Below, piece after piece: positions 26,236 through 35,160 of a stretch of 41,877 bases of DNA. Position numbers and translations under genes: made by a program. The stretch lies in NCBI GenBank assembly GCA_002396485.1, contig DGXZ01000047.1:1-41877 (forward strand), written 5' to 3'. The notes under the pieces were generated by a model. The model ran no database searches. It was not told the DNA's origin and saw only the letters and a program-made list of their open reading frames with translations. Origin of the DNA: Spartobacteria bacterium UBA5019. Lineage in GTDB: Bacteria; Verrucomicrobiota; Verrucomicrobiia; Chthoniobacterales; Terrimicrobiaceae. Within the stretch, counting starts at the first letter, position 1, and each line of letters opens with the position of its first letter.

Positions 26236-29200
26236 CTATTTTTTAAAATCCCGGGCTGGCCTGAATCCAGTGTTTTGTGATGCCCGTTCCGGAATGGTGA
26301 AATCGGTGTTCGTGATGGTGCATGCAAAGGAGTCATCCTTCATGCTGCCTCCACGCACGCGGCGGTAGTTTTTATAGGAATCCCAGCACCACTCTTGCAC
26401 GTTGCCGCTCATGTCTTGGAGGCCGAGTTCATTGGCTCGCTTGGCCCCAACGGGACTTGTTTCGCCGGTGGAAGCGTTTCCAACATGCCATGCGACGCTG
26501 TCGAGTTCGTTGGCACCACTGTAGTTTGAGGCTTTTGAGGAAACGCCGCCTCGAGCTGCCCATTCCCATTCGATTTCGGTGGGGAGGCGGTAACCAGTGG
26601 CTTGGGGATTTGCCTCTGGAAGCTGATTGCCGGTTTTGTAGGTGGCGCCTCCAGTCGTGTAAACGGGGGTGAGTCCCTCATTCTCACTTTTTAGATTGCA
26701 CCATTTCACGGCGTCATACCAACTCACGCTGTGAACCGGATGGTCATCTGCGGTTCCTTTTCCAGCTTCTGCGATGTCATAGCCTCTTGTGGAAGCTGTC
26801 GAGCGTGTCTTTTTCCATTCGCCCCAGGTGAGTTCGTAGCGGCTTATGTAGAAATCTGGCACCACTTGTTCGCCAAGCGGAGAGGTGGCAGGTAATTTTC
26901 CGCCGAGCACGAAAACCATGCCGGGATTGAAGTCCACGCCGACCGTAATCGGAAATAGTTGGATGCTGGTGTTGCCGAAGGAGTCTTCTGCCTTCACAAC
27001 AATTTCCTCGTTAACTACTTGATTCGGAGTTCCCGAGATTTCTCCGGTTGTGGCATTCAACGAGAGACCGGGTGGAAGTTTTCCGGATTCCAGAGTCCAT
27101 TTGATTGTTCTGGGGTTGCCTCCCTTGGTAGTGGGTTTGGTGCTGTAGGCTGTTTTGAGTATCGCAGTCGGCAGGGTTTTTTCTAAGATGGTCAACGGCT
27201 CGCCAGCGGCAATGGTGAAGGCAAAGAGGCCTGAGGCTGCCCGGGCTTCCGCATCGGTCACTTGCACGGCCACGGAGTGGTTGCCCGCAGTGCTTTTGGC
27301 TGGCTGTCCAGAGAGCACGCCAGTCGATGCATTCAGTGTGAGCCCTGCCGGAAGTGGATCGCGGTTGGACCATGTGTATGGAGCTTTTCCGCCCTTCACC
27401 CGTAGCTCTGCCGTGAATGGCTTGAACTCCTCGCCTTTGGCGTTTTTTGGGCCAGCGATTTGCATCGGTTTGTCGCTCACCAAGAGCGTGAATGTGGCTT
27501 CCGCGCTTGAGGCTTGGATGTCTGTTGCCGTGAGGGTGAATGTATGATTGCCAACGACGGACGGCGTTCCAGTGAGTTTTTCTTTAACAAGAAGCATTCC
27601 GGGAGGAAGTTGGCTTTCGGGTTTCAAGGCGAGTTTCACCGGCGGCAGACCACCCGATGTCTCGATAGCTTGGCTGTAGGGTGTTCCCAAGCGAGCTGGC
27701 GGCAGGGATTGTGTGGTGATGGCAACGGGTAGGGGACTTTCAGCTACTTCAAGCGGGGTGAAGGGTATAACAAGGATGAGGTCCTTTTTTACCGTTTTGG
27801 ATTCTGCATCCTCCGCAATAAGCGTGAAGTGGAATGTTCCCTCGCTGCGGGGCGTTCCTTGGATGCGAGCGGATGTGCCGTTGAAGCTTAAATAAAGTCC
27901 CGGCGGCAGGGTGCTTTCGCTTTCCAGCCTGATCGGGCGAGGGGAGTATCCACCTTTTAGTTGAAATGGCCATTTGAAATCGCCTCCACGACGGGCCTCT
28001 GGTGCGGGGTCATGGATGATTTCCAATGGATCGGTCGTGATTGAAACCGGAATAGAGCGTGTCGACGGGAAGCCTGTGGCATCCGAAACCCGGATCATGA
28101 TGGTGCCGGTCTTCAGTTCGCTGGGCGTGCCTGCCAGAACGCCTGTTGAGGCATTGATCGAAAGGCCGCGTGGCAGGTCGCTGGTTGTTGACCATTTATA
28201 AGGTGGTTCGCCTCCCGTGGCGTTGAATGCAACGGAGAGGGGTTCCTTGACTTTGCCTGAGATCAAGGCCGGCTCGGGGGCGATTTCCATGCCGTAGGAT
28301 TGAATCTCGAGGCTGTAGGTCTGCTCATTTTTTGATTTTGATGCAGTATTGGAATCCTCCGCCGTGATGGTGAAGGTGAAACTTCCTGCGGCGGATGGCG
28401 TGCCCAAAATCCTGCCTTTGCCAAGCGTCAGTCCCGGTGGGAGATTGTCGCCGGATTTGAGCGAGAAGTTCACGGGAAGAATGCCGCCGCTGCTGGTGAT
28501 TTCAGTGTTGAATGGAACTCCAGCCTTCGCAGAGGGGAGGCTGGATGTGGTTATAGAAAGCGGGTCGGAGGTGATGCGGATGCTTGCATTTGTGCTAACG
28601 GATTTGCGCTTGGCATCTGTCACCTTCACAGTGAAGTCAAATGCGCCTGTGTTTATTGGCGCTCCAGTGATCTCGCCGGTGGTGGCATTGATTGTGATCC
28701 CCTTCGGTAGTGTGCCTTGAATGCTCCAAGCTAGCGGAGGTACACCTCCAGTCGCGTTGGGCGCTATTTTCAAAGGCTCATTGTATTTTGGTTCGACTGG
28801 CGCGATGTCAGCAATCGCGAGGTCGTATGGGATGACTGTTATGGCTACTTCCTCTTCGACTTGTTGTGCGAGTGTGTCTTTGGCGATGACTTTAAAGCGG
28901 AAGGAACCTGTGGCGCTTGGTTCGCCCATGATGCGGCCGTGAGGCGCATACTCGCTGAGATAAAGCCCCGGTGGAAGTTTGCTGCCTTGTGCCAGTTCGA
29001 CTTTGTAGGGGGGAAGGCCGCCTTTGACTGGAACCTGCCAGAGGAAATCGGCTCCTGCCATGGTTGCGGATGGTGCTTCTGCAGCAATGGCGAGGGCGTC
29101 TGCGGTGATCGATACCGGTATCGAACGCATGACAGGGAATCCCTTGGAATCTGTGACCCTGATTGTGATCGTGCTGCTCGCCAATTTTGAAGGAATGCCG

Positions 29201-31551
29201 CCGAATACACCGGTCGTGGCGTTTATCGAGAGACTGCGTGGTAGGTCGCCGGTCGCCGACCATTTGTAGGGAGGTTCTCCACCCGTAGCGGTGAATTGTG
29301 AGGAGACAGGTTCTTTGACCTTACCGGAAATCATCGAGGGTTCCGAGTTGATCTCCATACCGTAGGATGCAATTTCAAGATTGAACGTTTGCTCGGCTTG
29401 GGATTTGGCGGAGGAGTTCGAGTCCTGTGCCACAATGGTGAACGAGAAGCTTCCGGCGGCAGATGGAGTGCCGGAAATTTTACCCTTGGTCAGACTGAGA
29501 CCGGCCGGGAGTTCGTTGCCTGGTTTGACGAAAGTTGCAACTGGAAGGACTCCTCCAGTCGTATGAATTTCGGCTTTGTAGGGTGTTCCGACTTTTGCAG
29601 GAGGTAGGCTGGAGATCGTTATTGCAAGCTGATCCACTGCGATGCGGAAAGTTGCGTTTTTTGTGACCGATCTGGAGTTCGAGTCAGTGACTTTGAAAAC
29701 GACATCAAACGATCCTGCGGTAAGCGGTGTGCCTTGGATCGAACCGGTGGTTGCGTTTAAAGTGATGCCATTGGGAAGGCTGGATAAGACGCTCCAAATC
29801 ACTGGAGGCACGCCGCCTGTGGCATTCAGCTTTTGAGAGACTGATTCGCCATATTTTCCCTCAATAGGTGTGGCAATGTCTGAAATGGCGAGATTGTAAG
29901 GCAGGATATTGAGTGTGAATTCCTGTTCGGAGGTTTGCGCGAGGGAATCCGTAACAAGGATTTTCACGGTGTGGGAACCCTCGGACTTGGATTCTCCAAT
30001 GATGCGGCCGGGTGGGTTGTATGTGCTGAAATATAGACCTGAAGGCAGTTTGGAGTCGGGAGCGAGTGAGAATTTGTAGGGGGCCATGCCACCCTTCGCT
30101 TCAAGTTGCCATAGAAAATCAACCCCAGTCATCACAGATGGAGGAGGAATTTGAGAAATCTGGAGCGGGTCGGTGGTGATGGAAACGGGAACTGAGCGGA
30201 TTGCCGGGAAGCCTTTGGAGTCTGTAACACGGATATTAATGGAACTGTTTTCAGGTCGGCTTGGCGTTCCGCTGAGAAGGCCAGTCGCTGCGTCCAGACT
30301 GACACCGCGTGGAAGCCCGTTCGGCGAGGACCATTTCAATGGAGGCGCCCCACCGGTCGCGGTGAAGGCGATAGAGAAAGGTTCCTGAACCTTGGCGGAA
30401 ATCAGTGCCGGATCGGAGTTAATTTCGAGGCCATAGGAGGCAATCTCCAAGGTGAAGGACTGCTCCGTCGTGTTCCGGAGCAATGGGTTGGAATCCTCAG
30501 CCAACACGTTGAAGGAAAAAGATCCAGAGGCTGTTGGAAGGCCCGATATTTTGCCATTTGCCAGACTCAGGCCGGCAGGCATGGGCGTATTTTGTTTAAC
30601 GGCTAAAGAGATCGGCGGCACGCCGCCTTGAGCTTGAAGTTCGGCGCTGTAAGGCATGCCGGTTTTTCCGACTGGCAATGCCTGGGCGCTGGAAAAGACG
30701 AGTTGGGGACTTGCTGCGTTTGGTTGAATCTTTCCGCCTCGTGCGGTCCGAAATCCGATAAAATCATAGCCCAGTTCTGCGGTACTGAAATTTGTGTTGT
30801 TCACTGCGCAATCGGAAGCCGCTCCATACCAAGCGCCGCCACGGATTCCGCGAAAGGGGCCATTGGCTTGATCGCCCGACCACTCAGCCACATTGCCGCT
30901 CATGTCGTAGAAACCGAGTTCGTTTGCTTCCTTGCGCGAGACGGGCCATGTGCCGCGTCCGTCCAACATACCCTGCTTTGCCCCTGCTGAGTTATTCCAG
31001 TTCCATGCGACTTTGTTCAAATCATTGCTGCCACTGTAGGTGTATCCTTTGCTCTCCGATCCGCCCCGGGCTGCCCACTCCCACTCTGCACCGCTTGGAA
31101 GTCGGTAGCCGTTCGCTTGGGGGTTGACTCCGGGGATGAAATTTCCTTTTTTGTAAATTTCGCCATTCCTTGTGTAGACTGGCTGAAGGTTCTCCATTTC
31201 GCTTTTTGCGTTGCACCATTTCAAAGCATCGAACCAACTGACGCCTTGCACGGGATGGTCGGGGAGCGCGTTTGTCGGTGCCTTTTTCAAGTCGTATCCA
31301 TGATCTTCCGCATAGGAAAGCACAGCCTGCCATTCGGCCCATGTTGTCTCGGTTTGGCTTAGAAAAAATGAAGCGACCGTTGTGTCATTGAAGCGCGCAA
31401 CTGTTGGGAGGACGCCACCTTCCACTGAAATCATTGCAGATTGAGGAGAGGTCTTTTTTTCTGCTGAATCAGAGTCGTCGCGGTTGTTCTCGCCATAAGC
31501 CGTAAAGCTCAGAGCGGCTATGAGGAGAAGGGTTGGCCATGTAATACGCAT
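26236..31551 (-). CDS. Giant secreted protein: two SUMF1-like domains flanking 14 putative-Ig domains
   Basis: A 1771-residue protein with a signal peptide (MRITWPTLLLIAALSFTAYG). Residues 40-272 and 1540-1771 are formylglycine-generating-enzyme-like (SUMF1) domains, recognisable by YRLPSGAEWEWAARGG / YRLPTEIEWEWAARGG, DMSGNVAEW / DMSGNVQEW and GFRTAR / GFRPAR. Between them lie 14 putative-Ig (He_PIG) domains of 85-90 residues, each with a variant of 'TGGxPPYKWS..LPxGLSINATTGxxxGTP' and a 'VTDS' strand. True SUMF1 uses two nearby cysteines; each domain here has only one at that place (DCAVNNTNF, FACTITNTDF), so oxidase activity is doubtful and a binding role is likelier. It probably acts outside the cell or on the surface, possibly in adhesion or polymer binding. 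No sortase or PEP-CTERM tail is visible. Confidence 0.85.
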   Translation of the reverse strand: MRITWPTLLLIAALSFTAYGENNRDDSDSAEKKTSPQSAMISVEGGVLPTVARFNDTTVASFFLSQTETTWAEWQAVLSYAEDHGYDLKKAPTNALPDHPVQGVSWFDALKWCNAKSEMENLQPVYTRNGEIYKKGNFIPGVNPQANGYRLPSGAEWEWAARGGSESKGYTYSGSNDLNKVAWNWNNSAGAKQGMLDGRGTWPVSRKEANELGFYDMSGNVAEWSGDQANGPFRGIRGGAWYGAASDCAVNNTNFSTAELGYDFIGFRTARGGKIQPNAASPQLVFSSAQALPVGKTGMPYSAELQAQGGVPPISLAVKQNTPMPAGLSLANGKISGLPTASGSFSFNVLAEDSNPLLRNTTEQSFTLEIASYGLEINSDPALISAKVQEPFSIAFTATGGAPPLKWSSPNGLPRGVSLDAATGLLSGTPSRPENSSINIRVTDSKGFPAIRSVPVSITTDPLQISQIPPPSVMTGVDFLWQLEAKGGMAPYKFSLAPDSKLPSGLYFSTYNPPGRIIGESKSEGSHTVKILVTDSLAQTSEQEFTLNILPYNLAISDIATPIEGKYGESVSQKLNATGGVPPVIWSVLSSLPNGITLNATTGSIQGTPLTAGSFDVVFKVTDSNSRSVTKNATFRIAVDQLAITISSLPPAKVGTPYKAEIHTTGGVLPVATFVKPGNELPAGLSLTKGKISGTPSAAGSFSFTIVAQDSNSSAKSQAEQTFNLEIASYGMEINSEPSMISGKVKEPVSSQFTATGGEPPYKWSATGDLPRSLSINATTGVFGGIPSKLASSTITIRVTDSKGFPVMRSIPVSITADALAIAAEAPSATMAGADFLWQVPVKGGLPPYKVELAQGSKLPPGLYLSEYAPHGRIMGEPSATGSFRFKVIAKDTLAQQVEEEVAITVIPYDLAIADIAPVEPKYNEPLKIAPNATGGVPPLAWSIQGTLPKGITINATTGEITGAPINTGAFDFTVKVTDAKRKSVSTNASIRITSDPLSITTSSLPSAKAGVPFNTEITSSGGILPVNFSLKSGDNLPPGLTLGKGRILGTPSAAGSFTFTITAEDSNTASKSKNEQTYSLEIQSYGMEIAPEPALISGKVKEPLSVAFNATGGEPPYKWSTTSDLPRGLSINASTGVLAGTPSELKTGTIMIRVSDATGFPSTRSIPVSITTDPLEIIHDPAPEARRGGDFKWPFQLKGGYSPRPIRLESESTLPPGLYLSFNGTSARIQGTPRSEGTFHFTLIAEDAESKTVKKDLILVIPFTPLEVAESPLPVAITTQSLPPARLGTPYSQAIETSGGLPPVKLALKPESQLPPGMLLVKEKLTGTPSVVGNHTFTLTATDIQASSAEATFTLLVSDKPMQIAGPKNAKGEEFKPFTAELRVKGGKAPYTWSNRDPLPAGLTLNASTGVLSGQPAKSTAGNHSVAVQVTDAEARAASGLFAFTIAAGEPLTILEKTLPTAILKTAYSTKPTTKGGNPRTIKWTLESGKLPPGLSLNATTGEISGTPNQVVNEEIVVKAEDSFGNTSIQLFPITVGVDFNPGMVFVLGGKLPATSPLGEQVVPDFYISRYELTWGEWKKTRSTASTRGYDIAEAGKGTADDHPVHSVSWYDAVKWCNLKSENEGLTPVYTTGGATYKTGNQLPEANPQATGYRLPTEIEWEWAARGGVSSKASNYSGANELDSVAWHVGNASTGETSPVGAKRANELGLQDMSGNVQEWCWDSYKNYRRVRGGSMKDDSFACTITNTDFTIPERASQNTGFRPARDFKK
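27751..30705 (-). repeat. Four-domain super-repeat (ABCD-ABCD-ABC) inside the giant gene
   Basis: The putative-Ig domains repeat as blocks of four distinct types. Block 1 is residues 283-640, block 2 641-997, and a third block 998-1267 lacks type D. Types are recognisable by recurring phrases: A 'TIVAEDSN..QTFxLEIASYG', B 'MEINSEPxxISGKVKEP', C 'LPPGLYLS' and D 'LAIADIAP'. The unit is 357-358 residues, close to 1,073 bases. Three more single domains (1276-1539) follow. This indicates growth by unequal duplication of a whole four-domain block. Confidence 0.85.
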
Positions 31552-31605
31552 GGCGCCTGCTTAATGACATGCTGCACTTCCCTCAAGATTTTAAACTGCG
31601 TTTTT

Positions 31606-32310
31606 TCAGGCTGGGAGGTGAAGAAGCCTGCCGCATTGGGGGCAGGAAATAACGGATTTGTCGGAGCGCAGTGCCAGGCTGGTCTGGGCTGTGATTTTCA
31701 TGTGGCAACCAGTGCAAACATCGTGCTCAACGGAAACGACAGCGCGCGCATTTTTGGTTTCGAATAGGCGATCGTAGCGCTCGAGAAGTTCCTCATCGAT
31801 TCCCTCGAGAGCGGCGGCGCGGCTTTGTTGGACTTCTTCGATGCGCTTTTTTAAGTTTCCTTCCTTCTCCCGAAGAAGACCGATCTGGCCTTCCATGCGT
31901 GCTTTTTCGTCGGCGTGGATTTTATCCGCTGCGGCGATTTTAGGTGCCAGACTGTCGGCCTCTTCCATGAGGGCGAGTTCTTTGTCTTCGATTCCTGAAA
32001 TGATCTTCTCGGCGTTCGAGATTTCGTGCGAGAGGGCGGTGTATTCCTCGTTTTTGCGCGTCTGGAGTTGCTGCGTTTTGTAACGGCTGATTTGGTCCCT
32101 CTTGGCGGCGGCATCAATCTGGAGGGATTTTTTTTCGACTTCGATGGCCTTGGCTCGCGTGCGGGCGAGTTCCAGTCTGGCAGCGGAGTCTGCGATGAGT
32201 TTTTGTTTTGATGCGACCTCGTTGGGCACGGCCTGAAGTTCGAGTCGGAGGGTGCGGAGCTTTTGGTCCCGGTCTTGGAGGGCGAGAAGTTTTTCGATTT
32301 CTTCGAGCAT
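31606..32310 (-). CDS. Coiled-coil zinc-ribbon protein (CT398/DUF164 family)
   Basis: A 234-residue protein: a long charged coiled coil over most of its length (LEEIEKLLALQDRDQKLRTL onwards), then a C4 zinc ribbon with CTGCH and CPQCG near the C-terminus. This is the layout of the Chlamydia CT398/Helicobacter HP0958-like family, members of which bind sigma-54 (RpoN) or flagellar mRNA. In this organism the role is unknown; a link to flagellar expression is inference from the family. ATG 32310 was preferred to the TTG at 32349 because the coiled coil begins there. It lies 54 bases after the giant gene on the minus strand. Confidence 0.8.
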   Translation of the reverse strand: MLEEIEKLLALQDRDQKLRTLRLELQAVPNEVASKQKLIADSAARLELARTRAKAIEVEKKSLQIDAAAKRDQISRYKTQQLQTRKNEEYTALSHEISNAEKIISGIEDKELALMEEADSLAPKIAAADKIHADEKARMEGQIGLLREKEGNLKKRIEEVQQSRAAALEGIDEELLERYDRLFETKNARAVVSVEHDVCTGCHMKITAQTSLALRSDKSVISCPQCGRLLHLPA

Positions 32311-32397
32311 TTGAGCAGCATGGTGTGCTCGTGAGAAATTATCCAGCAATCAAAAGGATTTCTTCACGACTCAGAAGCTGGCAGGGTTTGACGCAAC

Positions 32398-33909
32398 ATG
32401 TCTCATGGAATTTGTTTTCTGGTGGGCGCCGGTCCCGGTGATCCTCTTCTCCTCACGCTGAAGGGCCGCGCATGCATCGAGCGGGCCGATGTGCTTGTCT
32501 ATGACTATCTCTGCAATCCGCAACTTCTCCGCCACGCGCGCTCCGGTGTTGAAAAAATCTATGTCGGTAAAAAAGCCGGCGCACACACGCTGAGGCAGGA
32601 GGAGATCAATGCGCTGATCGTCGCCAAGACCCTCGAGGGAAAAACAGTGACCCGTCTCAAGGGTGGAGATCCTTTTTTATTCGGACGGGGTGGAGAAGAG
32701 GCCGAGATGCTTCAAGAGGCAGGCTGCCGGTTTGAAATTGTGCCGGGAGTCACATCAGCCATCTCCGGGCCAGCCTATGCGGGGATTCCAGTGACACACA
32801 GGGCCCACAACACCATGCTGACGATTTTCACAGGGCATGAGGATCCGACCAAGGCTGAAAGTTCGATCGATTACCAAGCTCTCGCCTCCACTCCGGGAAC
32901 CAAGGTCATGCTCATGGGAATCGACCGATTGGCGACGATCACGGCTGGTTTGCACGAGGCTGGCATGAAAGCAGAGACCCCTGTGGCCTTGGTGCGATGG
33001 GCCACAACGGCAAGGCAGGAAACGCTTATTGGCACGCTCGCTGATATCGCGGAGAAAGCCGCAGCCGCTTCATTCAAAGCACCGGCGGTAGCTGTTTTTG
33101 GCGATGTGGTGTCGCTTCGCGGCAAGCTCAACTGGTTTGAAACCCTGCCGCTCTTTGGAAAGCGCATCGCCGTGACTCGCACGCGCCAGCAAGCTGGGGA
33201 GCTTGTGAGCTGCCTCCGGGAACTCGGTGCCGATGCCTTTGAGATGCCGACGATCCGAATCGAACCTGCTCCCAACAAAAGGGAATTCTACGAATCCGTC
33301 GCCTATGCCCACGGCTACGATTGGCTCATTTTCACCAGCCCGAATGGCGTGGATGCCTTCTTCAATGCCTTTTTCGAAATTTACCGCGATGCCCGTGATC
33401 TCGGTGGAGTGCGCATCGCAGCCATCGGGCCCGCCACCGCAGCGCGTGTGAGCGCCTTTCATCTCCAAGTTGATGTTCAACCGGAAAAATACGTCGCCGA
33501 GGAAATCATCACAGCCCTTCAAAAGGAAACGAGCCTCGACAATGTCAAAATCCTTCTCGCCCGAGCGGAAGGTGCGCGGGATGTGTTGCCCAAGGAACTC
33601 AATCGTCTCGGAGCGATCATTGACGAGGCCATTGCCTACCGCACGGTCCCCGAGACCTCCGACGAGTCGGGAGGCATCGAGCGTTACAAAGCGTTGGGGG
33701 CGGACATGGTCACTTTCACCAGTTCCTCGACGGCGGAAAATTTTCACGCACTCCAGTTGCCCCCTTGCGACGGCGTGAAATTTGCAAGCATCGGGCCGGT
33801 CACTTCAAAAACCATGCGCGAGCTGAAAATGCCCGTCGATGTGGAGGCGAAAGTTCACGACATCCCAGGGCTGGTTGCCGGAATTTTGGAATTTTACTCA
33901 AAAAAATAA
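32398..33909 (+). CDS. cobA-hemD: Fused uroporphyrinogen-III C-methyltransferase and uroporphyrinogen-III synthase
   Basis: A 503-residue two-domain enzyme. Residues 1-245 are a SAM-dependent methyltransferase of the CobA/SUMT type (VGAGPGDPLLLTLKG, RLKGGDPFLFGRGGEEAE, VPGVTSAISGPAYAGIPVTHR). Residues 250-503 are HemD (KRIAVTRTRQQAGELVSCL, FTSPNGVDAFF, VTFTSSSTAENF). HemD closes hydroxymethylbilane to uroporphyrinogen III and CobA methylates it twice to precorrin-2, so the fusion makes the substrate and diverts it to sirohaem or B12. No hemC or other tetrapyrrole gene is adjacent in the window. The ATG at 32398 is the natural start. Confidence 0.93.
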   Translation: MSHGICFLVGAGPGDPLLLTLKGRACIERADVLVYDYLCNPQLLRHARSGVEKIYVGKKAGAHTLRQEEINALIVAKTLEGKTVTRLKGGDPFLFGRGGEEAEMLQEAGCRFEIVPGVTSAISGPAYAGIPVTHRAHNTMLTIFTGHEDPTKAESSIDYQALASTPGTKVMLMGIDRLATITAGLHEAGMKAETPVALVRWATTARQETLIGTLADIAEKAAAASFKAPAVAVFGDVVSLRGKLNWFETLPLFGKRIAVTRTRQQAGELVSCLRELGADAFEMPTIRIEPAPNKREFYESVAYAHGYDWLIFTSPNGVDAFFNAFFEIYRDARDLGGVRIAAIGPATAARVSAFHLQVDVQPEKYVAEEIITALQKETSLDNVKILLARAEGARDVLPKELNRLGAIIDEAIAYRTVPETSDESGGIERYKALGADMVTFTSSSTAENFHALQLPPCDGVKFASIGPVTSKTMRELKMPVDVEAKVHDIPGLVAGILEFYSKK

Positions 33910-33963
33910 TCTCGGTCGCATCTTCGATAGGTTGAAGTGCGTAGTTATTCCAAAGCTCCACTA

Positions 33964-34392
33964 ATGATCTCCGACATCACAGACTCCTCCTTCTCGATTA
34001 AGGAATCTCCATCCCCTTCGCTCACCCTCGCCGCTGCCGAGCGCATTTTTAAAAATATCCTCGGCCGCATATCCGCAGAACCCGCCCGTGTTCGCACCGA
34101 CGCCCAAGGCAGGATCACCGAGATCAATCCCGCCTTCTCCGGCTTGTGCGGATACCAATTTGAGGAAATCCGTGGCCGCAAACCGGGTTCACTCCTCCAA
34201 GGGCCAGCCACCACTCCAGATTCCATCCTCGCGCTCAGGGAGGCCATTCGGGACCGTAAAAAATGCTGCGTGGAGATGTTGAACTACCACAAAGACCACA
34301 CCACCTACCGTGTTCAAATTTTTCTCACCCCGCAATTCAACCTCCTTGGCGACCTAGAGGGATTCGAAGCCGAGGAGCACAAGCTCGACTAA
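33964..34392 (+). CDS. Single PAS-domain protein
   Basis: A 142-residue protein consisting mostly of one PAS sensor domain: ITEINPAFSGLCGYQFEEIR, then GRKPGSLLQGPATTPDSI and MLNYHKDHTTYRVQIFLTP. It resembles LOV-type PAS domains in the LLQGP stretch, but the photoactive cysteine of 'NCRFLQG' is absent, so flavin photochemistry is unlikely. No output domain follows, so it would act by binding a partner. The ATG at 33964 was chosen; an in-frame GTG at 33937 adds nine residues. It is the last chromosomal gene before the repeats and cassette array. Confidence 0.75.
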   Translation: MISDITDSSFSIKESPSPSLTLAAAERIFKNILGRISAEPARVRTDAQGRITEINPAFSGLCGYQFEEIRGRKPGSLLQGPATTPDSILALREAIRDRKKCCVEMLNYHKDHTTYRVQIFLTPQFNLLGDLEGFEAEEHKLD

Positions 34393-34523
34393 TCCCACTC
34401 GCCCGCGTCTGGGTTTCTTAAAGGTGTTGCGGGTGTATCGCATGCGAAATGACAATTCTTTGTCCATGCGATTGATGAGCCGCAAACGAAACCCAAGATA
34501 CTGACCCTTGAACGGCACTTATA

Positions 34524-34544
34524 CCAAAAGCTGAATGCTTTTGG
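34524..34544. repeat. Perfect 8-bp hairpin
   Basis: CCAAAAGC (34524-34531) pairs perfectly with GCTTTTGG (34537-34544) around a five-base loop. It lacks a T-run of useful length, so it is a weak terminator candidate for the PAS gene or part of the adjacent repeat cluster. The remaining bases from 34393 to here hold nothing recognised. Confidence 0.5.
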
Positions 34545-34550
34545 ACTTAC

Positions 34551-34613
34551 TGTAGCGGCGGTCTATGACCGCCGATGGTTAACGACTCCGGCGCTCATAG
34601 AGACGCCGCTACA
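34551..34613. repeat. Intergenic palindromic repeat (TGTAGCGGCGG type)
   Basis: The element begins TGTAGCGGCG (34551) and ends ACGCCGCTACA (34613), forming long imperfect inverted arms. Inside the left arm, CGGCGGTC-tat-GACCGCCG (34556-34574) is itself a perfect palindrome. The right arm is a diverged copy with CATAGAGACGCC. Repeats of this appearance are familiar to me from Verrucomicrobia intergenic regions. It borders the cassette array. Confidence 0.65.
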
Positions 34614-34640
34614 AGTGAAAACGGCTCGCTCAAATTCATA

Positions 34641-34704
34641 CTTCAACTATGCGTGCAGTCGGAGGCCTCATGCCTCTCCTCCGTTACGCCCTTAAACGTT
34701 CGGC
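34641..34704 (-). other. attC-like site G (terminal, degenerate)
   Basis: Read in gene orientation, R'' is GCCGAAC (34704-34698) and R' is GTTGAAG (34647-34641). Between them CGGAGG/CCTCCG and GCGT/ACGC pair with uneven bulges. It lies directly after the DUF5069-like gene, where the last attC of the array should be. The arms are less regular than in sites A-D. Confidence 0.45.
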
Positions 34705-34710
34705 TGTATT

Positions 34711-35133
34711 TTATTGCCTTCGACCTTCATCGAAATCATAGAAATCAAAAAGCGTTTGAATCTCAGCTCGGTTGCCCAGTCCGATACTCTCTTTCTCTCT
34801 CTGGACTAGCTCACTGTCGTCGTCACGCCACCCCCGCTTTTCCATGAATAGGTTCCAGATGAAAACCTCTTCATCGTTGGGCCGACGGCCATTGACGTAA
34901 CACCATTCAAGAATCTCTAGGTCCTGCTTCCCATCTCCTATAAGTTCTTTGACGCTGTCGTAGCTTACATTGAGAAAACGGCAGCAACGGCCATCGAATC
35001 CAACGCCTATATATTCATGATAATCAATCGGAAGCGCACTTCTCTTCATTAAACGCGCCTTGCTGCACATTCTGGCAAAATAGATGAGGCGCTCAGTCTT
35101 TAGATAGCCGCTCACTGGTAGATTATCGCTCAT
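34711..35133 (-). CDS. DUF5069-like protein in the integron
   Basis: A 140-residue protein with ERLIYFARMCSKARLMKRSA, then DYHEYIGVGFDGRCCRFLNV and ILEWCYVNG with FIWNLFMEKRGWRDDDSE. The order 'ARMxxKAR...GFDGRxxRFL...W....G' matches DUF5069, a family of small proteins of unknown function that I know from Verrucomicrobia and Planctomycetes. No signal peptide or membrane segment. It starts 27 bases after yoeB on the same strand; the gap contains only a GCGAACGTT scrap, so a former attC between them may have been deleted. The biochemical role is unknown. Confidence 0.7.
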   Translation of the reverse strand: MSDNLPVSGYLKTERLIYFARMCSKARLMKRSALPIDYHEYIGVGFDGRCCRFLNVSYDSVKELIGDGKQDLEILEWCYVNGRRPNDEEVFIWNLFMEKRGWRDDDSELVQREKESIGLGNRAEIQTLFDFYDFDEGRRQ

Positions 35134-35160
35134 ATTGTGTTCACTACAAAAACGTTCGCA

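Noticed and set aside
26236..31551. An active formylglycine-generating enzyme for sulfatase maturation
   Set aside because: Each SUMF1-like domain has only one cysteine at the catalytic position, and no sulfatase gene is nearby.
33964..34392. A LOV blue-light photoreceptor
   Set aside because: The flavin-binding cysteine of the NCRFLQ motif is absent, so it is described only as a PAS protein.
34551..34613. A CRISPR repeat or a tRNA-like fold
   Set aside because: There is a single palindromic copy with no regular spacers, and no acceptor stem or CCA end can be formed.
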